DNA from: an uncultured Blautia sp.
GTDB taxonomy: Bacteria > Bacillota > Clostridia > Lachnospirales > Lachnospiraceae
NCBI GenBank assembly: GCA_900552095.1
Contig: URYM01000101.1
Location: 1-6,499, forward strand
DNA: 6,499 bases
Direction: 5' to 3'
A model generated the notes under the pieces. It ran no database searches. It was given only the letters and a program-made list of their open reading frames with translations, and was not told the DNA's origin. Below, piece by piece: positions 6,461 through 6,499 of this stretch; the first letter of the stretch is position 1, and each line of letters begins with the position of its first letter. The position numbers were made by a program, and so were the translations under genes.

Positions 6461-6499
6461 CTGTCTCTTATACACATCTCCGAGCCCACGAGACCGTAC
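6461..6499 (-). other. Illumina Nextera i7-side adapter (contamination)
   Basis: Synthetic sequence. Positions 6461-6479 (CTGTCTCTTATACACATCT) are the reverse complement of the Tn5 mosaic end. Positions 6480-6494 (CCGAGCCCACGAGAC) are the Nextera Read 2 adapter. The last five bases, CGTAC, are the start of an i7 index and, from memory, agree with N702 (CGTACTAG). The genome ends at 6460. On the - strand the adapter provides the false GTG (6489) and ATG (6477) starts of the PBP fragment. Confidence 0.98.

Overview
The window looks like a complete short assembly contig of ordinary core chromosome from a Firmicute, most likely a Lachnospiraceae member (class Clostridia). The basis is the protein sequences: the FtsH C-terminal half has the Lachnospiraceae-style stretch [17 protein letters not shown] and the zinc motif HEVGH; HPr kinase/phosphorylase and a ROK-family glucokinase lie side by side; start sites carry strong AGGAG-type ribosome-binding sites; and base composition is near balanced by eye. 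No species can be named from this.

Both ends are not biological. Positions 1-51 are an Illumina Nextera i5-side adapter (P5 tail, 8-base index GCGTAAGA, Read 1 adapter, Tn5 mosaic end). Positions 6461-6499 are the i7-side adapter (mosaic end, Read 2 adapter, and the first five index bases CGTAC). Genomic DNA therefore spans only 52-6460. Both edge genes are truncated, and the apparent start codons of both edge reading frames lie in adapter, producing the artefact peptide MCIRDR at each N-terminus.

Layout: (1) 53-1105 (+), C-terminal part of the membrane AAA+ metalloprotease FtsH, followed by a hairpin/T-tract terminator at 1118-1156. (2) 1167-3014 (+), complete uvrC, with its ribosome-binding site directly after the terminator T-tract. 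(3) 3081-4013 (+), complete hprK, with a good sigma-A-type promoter overlapping the uvrC stop codon; the start is best placed at 3081, not at the upstream ATG at 3054. (4) 4017-4970 (+), complete ROK glucokinase, coupled to hprK by a 3-base gap. (5) 4996-5049, a very long hairpin between convergent genes, probably a terminator for both. (6) 5068-6459 (-), transpeptidase domain and Pro/Thr-rich tail of a class A penicillin-binding protein, truncated at its N-terminus by the contig end.

The functional link is between hprK and the glucokinase. Glucokinase makes glucose-6-phosphate, which feeds the glycolytic pool (fructose-1,6-bisphosphate) that in the known Firmicute system stimulates HprK to phosphorylate HPr at Ser46 and trigger CcpA-dependent catabolite repression. 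FtsH (protein quality control), UvrC (nucleotide excision repair) and the PBP (peptidoglycan cross-linking) are housekeeping neighbours. I found no mobile element, CRISPR array, RNA gene or undescribed system. The points most worth acting on are the adapter contamination and its false start codons, the hprK start correction and promoter, the terminator abutting uvrC, and the long convergent hairpin.
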